DNA of 38,196 bases from Bacteroidales bacterium (lineage in GTDB: Bacteria; Bacteroidota; Bacteroidia; Bacteroidales; UBA932), in assembly GCA_020026355.1 (NCBI GenBank), contig JAHHQP010000021.1, positions 1 to 38,196 on the forward strand, written 5' to 3'. The translations under genes and the position numbers were made by a program. Within the stretch, counting starts at the first letter, position 1; every line of letters begins with the position of its first letter. Shown here piece by piece: positions 1 through 8,076 of the stretch. The notes below the pieces were generated by a model. The model was not told the origin of the DNA, did not search any database, and saw only the letters and a program-made list of their open reading frames with translations.

Positions 1-116
1 ATCCAGACTATACTGTCGGTACCGTGATCGCAACGGTTCTGCCTTCGCCGGGGGAACCGGACCGGGCTCGCGGACTATACCGCCGGTAGGGAATCGCACC
101 CTGCCCTGAAGATATG
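1..116 (-). promoter_or_regulatory. FMN riboswitch (RFN element), 3' end cut by the window edge
   Basis: Read on the minus strand, this stretch carries the conserved RFN blocks in order: ATCTTCAGGGCAGGGTG, ATTCCCTACCGGCGGTA, AGTCCGCGAGC, a variable arm, then CCGACAGTATAGTCTGGAT. In the family this aptamer binds flavin mononucleotide and turns down riboflavin synthesis or uptake genes. Only the last few bases of the closing helix P1 and the expression platform lie beyond base 1. The controlled gene is therefore outside the window on the minus strand; a riboflavin synthesis or transport gene is likely but not visible. Confidence 0.95.
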
Positions 117-121
117 CGGCG

Positions 122-151
122 CAAAGATAAGTCAATCTTTCCGGAAATCAA
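122..151 (-). promoter_or_regulatory. Bacteroidota-type promoter for the FMN riboswitch transcript
   Basis: On the minus strand a -7 box TATCTTTG (129-122) is preceded by TTG (151-149) with 19 bp between them. This matches the Bacteroidota housekeeping promoter. The predicted start near 116 falls exactly at the first base of the riboswitch, which supports both calls. Confidence 0.75.
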
Positions 152-157
152 GATCCT

Positions 158-186
158 CTGCCACATTTTTCGGGAAAATGCGGCAG
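158..186 (-). terminator. hairpin downstream of the hydrolase gene
   Basis: Inverted repeat CTGCC-x-CATTTT / AAAATG-x-GGCAG with a 5-base loop. On the minus-strand RNA the one mismatch becomes a G-U pair, so the fold is stronger in the direction of the hydrolase transcript. No clear U-tract follows, so termination efficiency is uncertain. A second, 17-base perfect palindrome (AGGACTGA-C-TCAGTCCT, 224-240) overlaps the hydrolase stop codon. Confidence 0.4.
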
Positions 187-232
187 AAATGTCATTTCAG
201 GAAGGTAGGTCTTCGATTAATGTAGGACTGAC

Positions 233-946
233 TCAGTCCTGTACAGTGGTGGTTCCGTCTTCTTCGGCTTCGGTAACGACCGGAGGAACGAGAGCTTTTA
301 CGGCATCGCTGATCTTTTCGGTGATGTTGTCGAAGTGTCCGCTCTTGTTCAGCTCGAAAGTGACTTCTTTACCGAGGGCGCGCAGTTTCTCTACGGCAGT
401 CTCTGTAGCTTCCTGGACTCCGGCGAACACTTTATTTTTAGAATCCTTTTCTTTTTCTCCCAAAGAGAAATAATATTTTCCGCAGGCAGTATTCTCCAGC
501 CCGGATATCCAGGTCTGGAATCCTTCATACCAGAAGGATCCGGAAATGGAGGCGACTCCCTTGAAGCAGTCTTTCTGTGCCGTCGCCCAGACTGCGAACA
601 GTCCGGATAAGGAAATACCGATCAGATATCTCTCCGGTTTCTCGATTCTCATGGAATGCTCGATGAGGAAACAGTCATCGTTGATGAATTCATCCAGGAA
701 TTCCTTCGCTTTCCCTCCATAGGTCTTGCTTTTCCGGAAGGCATCCTGTGCCGGCCATGGGGTCATGCAGGAATCCCAGTCGAAACCGGATATCAGGATG
801 ACGTTGACTCCGCAGGTCTCTGCAATTTTCTCGATAGCGGCAAGTTTACCCTCTTCCATCTGTTCAGGAAGAAGGATGTAGATGACTTTGTCGGAACCAT
901 TGTCCGTATGGTCCAGGTGAAGTGAATGATAGATTCTTGATTTCAT
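233..946 (-). CDS. putative alpha/beta-hydrolase (esterase-like)
   Basis: A 237-residue cytoplasmic protein with no signal peptide. The nucleophile-elbow motif GISLSGL (about 110-116, nucleophile S112) and a late GHFD motif, which could supply the catalytic histidine, fit an esterase-D-like alpha/beta hydrolase; the substrate is unknown. The ATG at 946 was chosen over the in-frame ATG at 967 because a -7 box TACCTTTG (962-955) lies between the two, so a transcript from it cannot contain the upstream start. From that promoter the 5' leader would be only a few bases. The gene stands alone between two hairpins (158-186 and 1072-1116). It is a family-level call only. Confidence 0.7.
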   Translation of the reverse strand: MKSRIYHSLHLDHTDNGSDKVIYILLPEQMEEGKLAAIEKIAETCGVNVILISGFDWDSCMTPWPAQDAFRKSKTYGGKAKEFLDEFINDDCFLIEHSMRIEKPERYLIGISLSGLFAVWATAQKDCFKGVASISGSFWYEGFQTWISGLENTACGKYYFSLGEKEKDSKNKVFAGVQEATETAVEKLRALGKEVTFELNKSGHFDNITEKISDAVKALVPPVVTEAEEDGTTTVQD

Positions 947-1071
947 ATTAAGGACAAAGGTAGCCAAAAAACTTTGTCATTGTACTTCAAAAGGAGAAAT
1001 TTTGTAGAATACGGGCCGTTTTCACGGCTTTTCAGATGCTTGCCTTGGAATAGGATTTCATGAAAGCGATC

Positions 1072-1116
1072 AGGCTGCCGCCGTCCCTGTTCCGGAAACA
1101 GGGACGGCGGCAGCCT
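1072..1116 (-). terminator. 20-bp perfect hairpin, probable terminator of the NlpE-like gene
   Basis: The arms 1072-1091 and 1097-1116 are perfectly complementary over 20 bp, very GC-rich, with loop CCGGA. It sits 10 bases past the stop of the minus-strand lipoprotein gene. There is no long U-tract, so it may terminate or protect the 3' end. Confidence 0.55.
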
Positions 1117-1126
1117 GTGCGTCAGG

Positions 1127-1570
1127 TCATTTTCTCTTCAGTATGTAGAACTCAGCAAGTTCACCTTCTGCAGACTTGCCTTCAGCATCCGTGAGAGCAA
1201 CTCCGTTTTCCACGATCTTGTAGTAAGTCTTGAATCCGGTCGATGGGGTGATGAGGACGATGAGGTCTTCTCCGGAACGTTCATAGACGCCGGAGGTCTT
1301 GATTTCTTCCTCTTTCCCGTCGAGGTAGACTGTGGTGAGGTCGTAGGTCGTATCCTCGTTGAGGACAAGAGTGGTGCGGATACCTTCGCAGTCAGCTGCA
1401 GGGAGAGTACCTTCATAAGTGCCGTAGAAGCAGGAAGCACACTTCTCGGTCGGAACGGCTTCTGTGCAGCATGCTGGCTTTCCAGCGTTTTCTTTCTTCG
1501 TGTTGGATCTGCAGCCGGCTACGATCAGGGCAGCGGCGGCGAATGCGATCAAAAATACTTTCTTTTTCAT
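1127..1570 (-). CDS. NlpE-like N-terminal-domain lipoprotein
   Basis: A 147-residue lipoprotein. A lysine start, hydrophobic run and lipobox VAGC (Cys20) form a type II signal peptide, so it is membrane anchored. Residues about 48-80 match the NlpE N-terminal domain (FYGTYEGTLPAADCEGI, then TTLVLNEDTTYDL). In E. coli NlpE this domain senses copper or envelope stress and carries CxxC in the PCADC segment. Here the first Cys is Ala (PAADC), while other cysteines occur just upstream (C34, C35, C44, C47, the last two as CASC). The ATG at 1570 is the right start, because longer in-frame versions would bury the signal peptide. Its role in this organism is not established. Confidence 0.75.
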   Translation of the reverse strand: MKKKVFLIAFAAAALIVAGCRSNTKKENAGKPACCTEAVPTEKCASCFYGTYEGTLPAADCEGIRTTLVLNEDTTYDLTTVYLDGKEEEIKTSGVYERSGEDLIVLITPSTGFKTYYKIVENGVALTDAEGKSAEGELAEFYILKRK

Positions 1571-1756
1571 GACAGAATCTTTTAGTCTTTGTTCAAGGAA
1601 CCGAAGATAGTGAATCTTCTCGAGATTTCCTATCCCGATCCGGATTCCGGACCGGAATCTGTTTCCGGGACCAGGCACATGGCATTCTTTTATGGAAAAG
1701 GAAGGGTCAGGCAGAGTATTTGCTTGCAGTGATGTAACCTTCGGGAAAAACGGTGC

Positions 1757-2293
1757 ATGATGGATCAGAAAAGCAAAGAACAGGACTTCAACCGTGTATT
1801 CAGGACGCATTTCGACAAGATGGTTTCATACATCAGCCTGTATACGAAAGACGGTGAACTGGCGCGTAACATCGCCCAGGAAGCCTTCATGACTTTATGG
1901 GAAAATATGGATCATGTGCTGCCGGGCAAGCATGTGCCCTATGTCTATGCCGTCGCCCGGAAAAAAACGATCAATGAGGTCAAGCGTGATGTCATCATCA
2001 AGCGTTTTCTGGAACATCACCGTTATAACATGGATGTGCTCTGTCTGGAGACCGTCAACCGCGATAGTCTCAGCACCATCTATCTGAAGGAAATGCGTAA
2101 GGTCATGTATGAAAGTATGAATGAACTCAAGGAACCTGTCCGTAATACCTTCATGCACAGTCGCTTCGGCTTGAAATCCAATTCTGAGATTGCCCAGATG
2201 CAGGGAATCTCGGAGAAGCTGGTCGAGTATCGGATCACGATCGCGTTGAAGACCATCCGGAAGAATTTCCGGAGGTATCTGGAGACGGACTGA
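1757..2293 (+). CDS. ECF-type RNA polymerase sigma factor (SusCD-linked family)
   Basis: A 178-residue sigma-70 family protein of group 4. Region 2 is near residues 9-75 (FRTHFDKMVSYISLYT, ARNIAQEAFMTLWENM) and region 4 near 120-172 (LKEPVRNTFMHSRF, NSEIAQMQGISEKLVEYRI). It binds core RNA polymerase and is expected to direct transcription of the adjacent susC-susD pair. Members of this Bacteroidota expansion are usually paired with a FecR-like anti-sigma gene; none is present between it and susC. ATG 1757 is followed directly by ATG 1760 and either could be used. It is divergent from the NlpE-like gene, with 186 bp between them. Confidence 0.88.
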   Translation: MMDQKSKEQDFNRVFRTHFDKMVSYISLYTKDGELARNIAQEAFMTLWENMDHVLPGKHVPYVYAVARKKTINEVKRDVIIKRFLEHHRYNMDVLCLETVNRDSLSTIYLKEMRKVMYESMNELKEPVRNTFMHSRFGLKSNSEIAQMQGISEKLVEYRITIALKTIRKNFRRYLETD

Positions 2294-2423
2294 TGCCTAC
2301 CGTTCCGGAATTTTTCCGGAAAAACAGAAAATATACTCAAAAAACCAAAAAAAATCCGATTTCGCTTTAGGAGGATAGAGGAGAAGTTTGATTATATATA
2401 GGTTGTTTATTTTAACATATAAT

Positions 2424-5400
2424 ATGAAAATTTCATTTTTAAGTCCTCTGATACTGGCAAGTCTGCTCTTGCCGGTCGGGACAATGGCTCTTCCTTCCGG
2501 TACGATGCCTCAGTTTCTTGACAGTCTGGTTTCTTCCGCAGATACGGTACATGTCGGTTCGATCGCTCAGGTCCAGAAGAAAAAGGTCAATGGAGTCGTG
2601 TATGACCCCGCCGGTGAGACGATTCCGGGCGCATCCATTCTGGTGAAGGGCAAGAATACGAACACGATCAGTGAACTGGACGGAAGCTTCTCCATCGAGG
2701 CGGAGCCGGGCGATGTCTTGATTTTCCAGCTGTACGGCTATCGGGAAGAAAAGGTCAAGGTAAGAGGGAATTCTCCTTTGGAAGTCGTCTTGTATGATGA
2801 TGTAATGGCGCTCGAAGGAGTGGTGGTGACCGGTTATCAGAAGATCAGCCGGGAGCGTGCGGCCGGTTCCTATGCGACGGTCGGCGCGGAGCAGCTGGAG
2901 CTCAAGCCGGTAAGCAATGTCGGAGAGGCGATCAAGGATGTCGTGCCGGGAATGACGGCCGACAAGGACGGTAAATTCATCATCAGAGGTAAGGCGAACA
3001 TCGGTTCCTACGGTGACAGTAATCCGCTGGTCGTGGTCGACGGTTTCCCTGTCCAGAGCTATGAATCCGGTGTGAACCCCTTTGAAATGGTCAATCCTGA
3101 AGATGTCGAGAACATCACTGTGCTCAAGGATGCTGCGGCCACTTCCATCTATGGTGCGAAGGCGGCCAACGGTGTGATCGTCATCACGACGAAGAAGGCT
3201 CAGGGTGAAGGTCGGGTTTCGGTTTCGGTAGATGCGAGGGCCACCGTCTCCAGCAGATATGACCTCCAGCATTATTTCAATTTCGCCTCCGGAAAGGACC
3301 AGATCACCTATATGGAGACTTTGGAGAAATATTCCAACATCTTCAATACCGTTGATCCCTACGGTAAACCTTCCAACCCTTACAGCAACATGCCGGAACT
3401 GGCCGCTCTTGTCTATGAGTACAAGCGTGCCGGTAATCTGACTGCCGAACAGTATGCGGCCGGAAAGGCGGAACTGTTGGCCCGGGAAGGGAAATGGGTG
3501 GATGAGTACAACAAGTATCTCTTCCGCAACGCGATTTCGCAGCAGTATAACGTGACGCTGTCCGGAAACTCCAGGAACAACAGCTTCAAGATGTCCTTGC
3601 TGTATAATCATCTGGACGGTTCTTCCATCGGAGATTCAGAGAATCGTTTCCTGCTGAATATGGCGGATACCTATAAACTGCACAGGATGTTCAGCCTCGG
3701 CATGAGCGTGAGCCTGAATTACCGCCGGTCCGTAGAGAACGGAATCTCTCTATCCCAGGCGATGAACTACACGACTCCGTTCACTTCGCTTTTCAATGCA
3801 GATGGCTCATATGCGGACATCGTCGCTTCCGGCACCTTGTACCATCCGATCTATGAGGAAAAATACAAGGGAAAGACCCCTGCGAGCTGGGAATACAATC
3901 CGCTGCAGGACCGAGGGCAGCATAACAATAAGGACAATCGTATCGGTACGCGTGTCCAGGCTTCTCTGGATTTTCATCCGGTGCAATCCCTGAACATTTC
4001 ACTCAGCGGCCAGTTCGAAAGAACACAGCGGCAGTTCTCGGAAGAAGTCTTCAAGGACGCTTATGAGATCAGGGATCTGGTGAACACCTTCTCGACGCTG
4101 GATGAAAACGGAAAATATGTCAGCAGTTTCCCGGAAGGAGGACGGATCAGTCTGAACCGCAATGCAGGTACTTCCTGGAATGCCCGCGCCCAGATCAACT
4201 ATAATGACACCTATGCCGGCAAGCACGATCTGACCCTGATGGCGATCGGAGAACTGTCTTCCTCCGTTCTGGAATATGATCCTGGTTATACGGCCTACGG
4301 CTATAACCGGTACACGAACCTGACCGAGACTGTTCCGGACTTTCATGGTAAGCATGATACGATTTTCGGTACACAGAAGAAATATCCGTACAATGGCCTG
4401 GGCCGGATCTCCACTTATTCGGACCGCGGCATGTCATTGGCCTTCAACATGTCCTATATGTTCGACAAACGTTATGGCATCACCGCCAGCGTGAGGACGG
4501 ACGCTTCCAATTTCATTGCTGATTCCATGGCTTCCCGCTTTTCGCCGTTCTGGTCTGTCGGTCTGCTGTGGAATGTCGAAAAGGAAAAGTTCGCACAGCA
4601 GGCACCATGGATCGATCATCTCAAACTGAGGACTTCCTATGGCTTGTCCGGTATCGCAGCCGGCAAGAAGAGCATTTCGACTCTCACGACCGTCACCACC
4701 AAACCCGGCAATCCGGATTACACGGACAATGATCCATATGCGGTAGTCAACCTCAAGGGCAATCCTTCATTGACCTGGGAAAAAGCCCGGACGGCCAATG
4801 CCGGCGTAGACTTCTCTTTCTTCAATTCGAAGTTGTACGGTAGTCTGGAATATTACAACCGGTATTCCTACGATGTGATCGCTCCGGCGACGGTCCCGAT
4901 CATCGTCAACTCTTCAGAGACTATGGTCTACAACAACGCCGCGATCCTGAACGAGGGTGTGGAGATGACGCTCGGCTCCCGGTGCTACATCACCAGCCGC
5001 ATTACCTGGAACGGCGATCTGAACTTCTCCTGGAACAGGAATGTCGTGAAGGATTTCAACGCGAAGGCCGCTAAACCGGGCGGAGCCTATGTCGAGGGGC
5101 TGCCGCTGTCACCGGTATGGGCTTTTGACGTGACCGGCTATACGGAGGAGGGCTTGCTCAAGCTCCGGGGAAAGGACGGCACGGAAGTCGTGGTGGACAG
5201 CAAGGCGGATTCGCATATCGATGATATACTCGCTCCCGGAGAAGGACCGGCAGACAGTAACTGGCTCCAGTATTGCGGCACGACGATCGCTCCTTACAAC
5301 CTCAGTTTCAGGAATTCCTTCAATATCTATGGTGTGACCTTATCTTTCCAGCTGACCGGAAGTTTCGGACACAAGTTCGTCTGGGCAGACAATGAATCTT

Positions 5401-5810
5401 CACTGGTCACGGCATCGACCAAGGGCTTCCGGGCTTATCTTGGACCGGCTCTGGAGAACGATGCTTCCGGTTACACGACCGGGGCCTTCACGCCGCCGCT
5501 CTACAATGAAAGAAACTACGAGCTGCTGAATGCCGGTGGACTTTACAGCTATACCTTCAATCTGTACAACCGTGCGAAGAAGAACGTCATGAATGCAGCC
5601 AATATCCGTGTCAGCTCCGTCTATGTCGGCTGGGCTCTGCCGGCAGGATGGTTGAGGAAAAGCCGGCTTACCGGCTGCAGCATCTACGGTGAGGTGAACA
5701 ATATTCCTCCACTCTGGGTCGCCAACCATCGGAAGGTCGATCCTCTTGCGCTGCCGGGAACGCTCAAACCATTGGTCAACTATACTTTCGGTCTCAAACT
5801 TACTTTCTGA
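2424..5810 (+). CDS. SusC/RagA-family TonB-dependent outer-membrane transporter
   Basis: 1128 residues. A signal peptide (about 1-22) is followed by a carboxypeptidase-regulatory-like domain (about 54-124, VNGVVYDPAGETIPGA), a TonB-box-like EGVVVTGYQ (131-139), the plug (about 145-258, with NPLVVVDGFPV and SIYGAKAANGVIVITTKK), and a long beta-barrel ending in Phe (YTFGLKLTF). SusC proteins form the barrel that imports oligosaccharides or other large ligands with a SusD lid, powered by TonB. ATG 2424 begins a proper signal peptide; the upstream TTG at 2388 does not. The 130-bp leader has a TTTTTCCGGAAAAA palindrome (2311-2324) and no clear TAnnTTTG box, compatible with dependence on the neighbouring ECF sigma factor. 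No degradative enzyme lies nearby, so the ligand cannot be guessed. Confidence 0.95.
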   Translation: MKISFLSPLILASLLLPVGTMALPSGTMPQFLDSLVSSADTVHVGSIAQVQKKKVNGVVYDPAGETIPGASILVKGKNTNTISELDGSFSIEAEPGDVLIFQLYGYREEKVKVRGNSPLEVVLYDDVMALEGVVVTGYQKISRERAAGSYATVGAEQLELKPVSNVGEAIKDVVPGMTADKDGKFIIRGKANIGSYGDSNPLVVVDGFPVQSYESGVNPFEMVNPEDVENITVLKDAAATSIYGAKAANGVIVITTKKAQGEGRVSVSVDARATVSSRYDLQHYFNFASGKDQITYMETLEKYSNIFNTVDPYGKPSNPYSNMPELAALVYEYKRAGNLTAEQYAAGKAELLAREGKWVDEYNKYLFRNAISQQYNVTLSGNSRNNSFKMSLLYNHLDGSSIGDSENRFLLNMADTYKLHRMFSLGMSVSLNYRRSVENGISLSQAMNYTTPFTSLFNADGSYADIVASGTLYHPIYEEKYKGKTPASWEYNPLQDRGQHNNKDNRIGTRVQASLDFHPVQSLNISLSGQFERTQRQFSEEVFKDAYEIRDLVNTFSTLDENGKYVSSFPEGGRISLNRNAGTSWNARAQINYNDTYAGKHDLTLMAIGELSSSVLEYDPGYTAYGYNRYTNLTETVPDFHGKHDTIFGTQKKYPYNGLGRISTYSDRGMSLAFNMSYMFDKRYGITASVRTDASNFIADSMASRFSPFWSVGLLWNVEKEKFAQQAPWIDHLKLRTSYGLSGIAAGKKSISTLTTVTTKPGNPDYTDNDPYAVVNLKGNPSLTWEKARTANAGVDFSFFNSKLYGSLEYYNRYSYDVIAPATVPIIVNSSETMVYNNAAILNEGVEMTLGSRCYITSRITWNGDLNFSWNRNVVKDFNAKAAKPGGAYVEGLPLSPVWAFDVTGYTEEGLLKLRGKDGTEVVVDSKADSHIDDILAPGEGPADSNWLQYCGTTIAPYNLSFRNSFNIYGVTLSFQLTGSFGHKFVWADNESSLVTASTKGFRAYLGPALENDASGYTTGAFTPPLYNERNYELLNAGGLYSYTFNLYNRAKKNVMNAANIRVSSVYVGWALPAGWLRKSRLTGCSIYGEVNNIPPLWVANHRKVDPLALPGTLKPLVNYTFGLKLTF

Positions 5811-5820
5811 TTACATTGAC

Positions 5821-7374
5821 ATGAAAAGAAATATCATTCTTCTGTTCATGACCCTGTTCATGACTTTATCCTGCTCTTTCCTCGAGGAGGCTCCCGACAG
5901 GAGCGGAAACGCGACGATCAATACTATGGAACAGCTCTATCAGCTGATGGGCAATTCCGGGTTCTACAACGATATGAACTATCTGTGGACGGAGAATCTG
6001 CTGTTCTCGGATGACGTGACTTTCAGTCCTTATGTCTATCAGAAGACCGGCAATGCGAAGGCCTATCTGGTTTCGGTGGCTGACCGTGATTTCCTGCAGA
6101 ACGATCCGACCATGACCGGAATGACCTGGAATGCGGTCTACCGGAACATGTTCACTTTCAATGTCGTGCTCGAACATCTGGATAAGGTGGAGCAGAGCAC
6201 GCCTCAGATCAAGGAACAGGTGAGGGGAGAAGCCCTCTTCAATAGGGCCTGGTTCCATTTCTTCGGTCTGGTGGACTACTGCGGTTACGATCCGGCTTCT
6301 CCGGGTATCGGGTATAAGGACAATACGCTGGCCGCTCCGGACGGCATTCCGGCCCGTCAGACTGCAGCCTACACCATTTCCCGGATCCGGGAGGACCTGT
6401 CCGCTGCGGAGCAGGCGCTTTCAGCGGCGGGACGTACTGCCTTTGAGCTGGAGAAGAATTTCCGCGTGACCCTTCCGGCTCTGTATGCTGCACAGGCTCG
6501 TGTCGAACTCTACCTCGGTAATTTCGAAGCCGCGCAGAAAGCCGCCGAGAAAGCCTTGGAGGGACATGATGCTCTGCACCGGATTCCTGGAGATCCGATG
6601 TATGTCAAGTCCGTGGTGAAATCTTTCGATATTCTCGGCGAGGACGGAAAACCGACCGGGGAGAAGATTGATTTCCGGGATTTCAAAACGGATCTCAATG
6701 CCCAGTTCGGCGGTGACACCTTCTTCCTGGAATATGAGGAACTTTATCTCCCGCAGTTCACTGTGGACAAACTGGGCGGCAGCATCCACCCCGTCTCCGA
6801 ATCCCTCTACAATCTCTTCGACCGGGAACACGATTCCCGTTGGAAATGCTTCTATGACAACAATTACATGGTCAGCTACGGCAGTTTCGCCGGTGGCGGC
6901 TTCGACCGTGAGGAGCAGGAGAAGCTGAAGGAGTGGGAGCGTCACGTCTATCTGCGTTTCAATTTCTTCGGAAACCGCGTCCTGATCCTGGGACCGACGA
7001 CGGCTGAAATGTACCTCATCCTTGCCGAGTGCCATGCCCGCAAGGGAGATGCCGCGAAGGCCAAGGAATATCTCGTGACCTTGCGCAAGAGCCGTTTTAC
7101 TGATGAAGAGTCCGCCGCGAAGATCGAGGGAACGCTCCAGGATGTGCTGGATGAGCGCCGGAGGGAATTTGCCGGCATGCTCAGGTTCTACGACCTCAAA
7201 CGTCTGAATTTCGGCACGGGAGCCGGCATTTCCTACACCAAGGCTGCCCTGTCCGATCCGTACGATTTCAACAGTGAGGTCATCCAACGTCCTTTCGCTG
7301 CAGACGATGCCCGTCTCTTCACCTTCCCGATTCCGGAGTCAGAAAGAGTGCTCCTGGGATGGAATCAGAACTGA
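5821..7374 (+). CDS. SusD/RagB-family outer-membrane lipoprotein
   Basis: 517 residues. The signal peptide ends in lipobox TLSC (Cys18), so the protein is lipid anchored. It has typical SusD features: an early FLEEAPDRSGNATINTMEQL segment, TPR-like helices with the FNRAWFHFFGLVDYCG stretch, and a C-terminal part with MYLILAECHARKGD and LDERRREFAGMLRFYDLKRL. SusD proteins form the ligand-binding lid on the partner SusC barrel. The gene starts 10 bases after susC, in the same transcript. A start further upstream inside susC is open but would put extra residues before the signal peptide, so ATG 5821 is preferred. Confidence 0.95.
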   Translation: MKRNIILLFMTLFMTLSCSFLEEAPDRSGNATINTMEQLYQLMGNSGFYNDMNYLWTENLLFSDDVTFSPYVYQKTGNAKAYLVSVADRDFLQNDPTMTGMTWNAVYRNMFTFNVVLEHLDKVEQSTPQIKEQVRGEALFNRAWFHFFGLVDYCGYDPASPGIGYKDNTLAAPDGIPARQTAAYTISRIREDLSAAEQALSAAGRTAFELEKNFRVTLPALYAAQARVELYLGNFEAAQKAAEKALEGHDALHRIPGDPMYVKSVVKSFDILGEDGKPTGEKIDFRDFKTDLNAQFGGDTFFLEYEELYLPQFTVDKLGGSIHPVSESLYNLFDREHDSRWKCFYDNNYMVSYGSFAGGGFDREEQEKLKEWERHVYLRFNFFGNRVLILGPTTAEMYLILAECHARKGDAAKAKEYLVTLRKSRFTDEESAAKIEGTLQDVLDERRREFAGMLRFYDLKRLNFGTGAGISYTKAALSDPYDFNSEVIQRPFAADDARLFTFPIPESERVLLGWNQN

Positions 7375-7380
7375 AAATGT

Positions 7381-7426
7381 TATCTTTGCAGTTACCGGCC
7401 ATTGAAGGCGTCCCTCAAGGCCGGTA
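7381..7426 (+). promoter_or_regulatory. -7 box and leader hairpin before the HTH miniprotein
   Basis: A consensus -7 box TATCTTTG (7381-7388) lies just past the susD stop; no good -33 box is seen. It is followed by an inverted repeat TACCGGCC (7393-7400) / GGCCGGTA (7419-7426), extended inside by TTGA/TCAA. The hairpin ends 9 bases before the start codon of the next gene. It could terminate the susCD transcript or control translation of the miniprotein. Confidence 0.45.
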
Positions 7427-7435
7427 GAAGGTAAC

Positions 7436-7654
7436 ATGGAAACTGATGAACTGAACTTGGGCACGCTCGCGGACCGTGCCGGGGCTTTCGACGAACTGAT
7501 GGCCGTCGGCCATGCCAGCATCAAGGAAATCTCGATGGATTTCGGCTTTTCCTCCCAGGCGGCGCTGAACAAATATGTGGAGCAGAAATTCGGCATGACG
7601 CCTGTCCAGCTGAAAAATCGGCTGAAGAACGGCGACTATGGAACGGAAGTATAA
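7436..7654 (+). CDS. solitary AraC-type helix-turn-helix miniprotein
   Basis: 72 residues. Residues about 28-62 match the second helix-turn-helix of AraC/XylS regulators: IKEISMDFGFSSQAALNKYV followed by EQKFGMTPVQLKNR. Full AraC regulators carry two such motifs in about 100 residues plus a sensor domain; here only the C-terminal half-domain is present with a short unrelated N-terminus. It has its own -7 box and is not in the susCD operon by spacing (61 bp). It could be a small DNA-binding protein, or the remnant of a larger regulator restarted at this ATG. Confidence 0.6.
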   Translation: METDELNLGTLADRAGAFDELMAVGHASIKEISMDFGFSSQAALNKYVEQKFGMTPVQLKNRLKNGDYGTEV

Positions 7655-7697
7655 TTTATAGGCTATTCTGGATAAGCTCTCTTCTGGGAAAAGGCTG

Positions 7698-7705
7698 TAA
7701 TTTTG
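7698..7705 (+). promoter_or_regulatory. -7 box of the YbaK-UvrA chimeric ORF
   Basis: TAATTTTG fits TAnnTTTG. Transcription would begin around 7710-7713, at the first ATG (7710), so either the message is leaderless or translation starts at the second in-frame ATG (7725). No convincing -33 box was found. Confidence 0.45.
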
Positions 7706-7709
7706 TGGC

Positions 7710-8057
7710 ATGAATCCAAAAGTTATGGTAGAAGAAACAAGAGCTGTCACCGCTCTGAAGCAGAGAGGGATAGCATTCATGCAACATGAATACCCGGCCG
7801 TCGGTGGGCCGGTAGCGGCTATCGAGGTCGCTGAGTATATGGGATTTCAAGTGGAACGTCTCATCAAGACCCTGGTCACCACAGATCATCATGGCGGTTA
7901 TTATGTCTTCTGTCTGCCGGCGGCGGATTATGTGGTGGAGATCGGCCCCGGTGGCGGCGAGGAAGGCGGCAGGGTGATCTTCGAGGGCACACCTCAGGAG
8001 ATGCTCGACAGTTCCGCTTCCGTCACCGCGCCTTACCTCCGCGCAAGTTGCAGGTAG
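7710..8057 (+). CDS. chimeric ORF: YbaK/ProX N-terminal half joined to a UvrA C-terminal tail
   Basis: 115 residues made of two unrelated parts. Residues 1-70 match the start of the YbaK/EbsC aminoacyl-tRNA deacylase family (TRAVTALKQRGIAFMQHEY, VAEYMGFQVERLIKTLVT with the family lysine K53, GGYYVFCLP). Residues about 71-112 match the extreme C-terminus of UvrA (ADYVVEIGPGGGEEGGRV, IFEGTPQEML, then SVTAPYL, where UvrA proteins end in S-x-T-x-x-[FY]-L). YbaK proteins are about 155 residues and UvrA about 940, so most of each is missing. The join is in frame near base 7920, and the ORF has its own -7 box and a strong terminator. It is most likely a deletion-fusion remnant; deacylase activity is doubtful without the second half of the fold. 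Confidence 0.7.
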   Translation: MNPKVMVEETRAVTALKQRGIAFMQHEYPAVGGPVAAIEVAEYMGFQVERLIKTLVTTDHHGGYYVFCLPAADYVVEIGPGGGEEGGRVIFEGTPQEMLDSSASVTAPYLRASCR

Positions 8058-8076
8058 GGGGAAGATGGTTGCAAGC

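Noticed and set aside
2439..3611. Minus-strand ORF of 390 codons opposite susC
   Set aside because: SusC plug and regulatory domains lie exactly here on the plus strand; the shadow has no domain signature.
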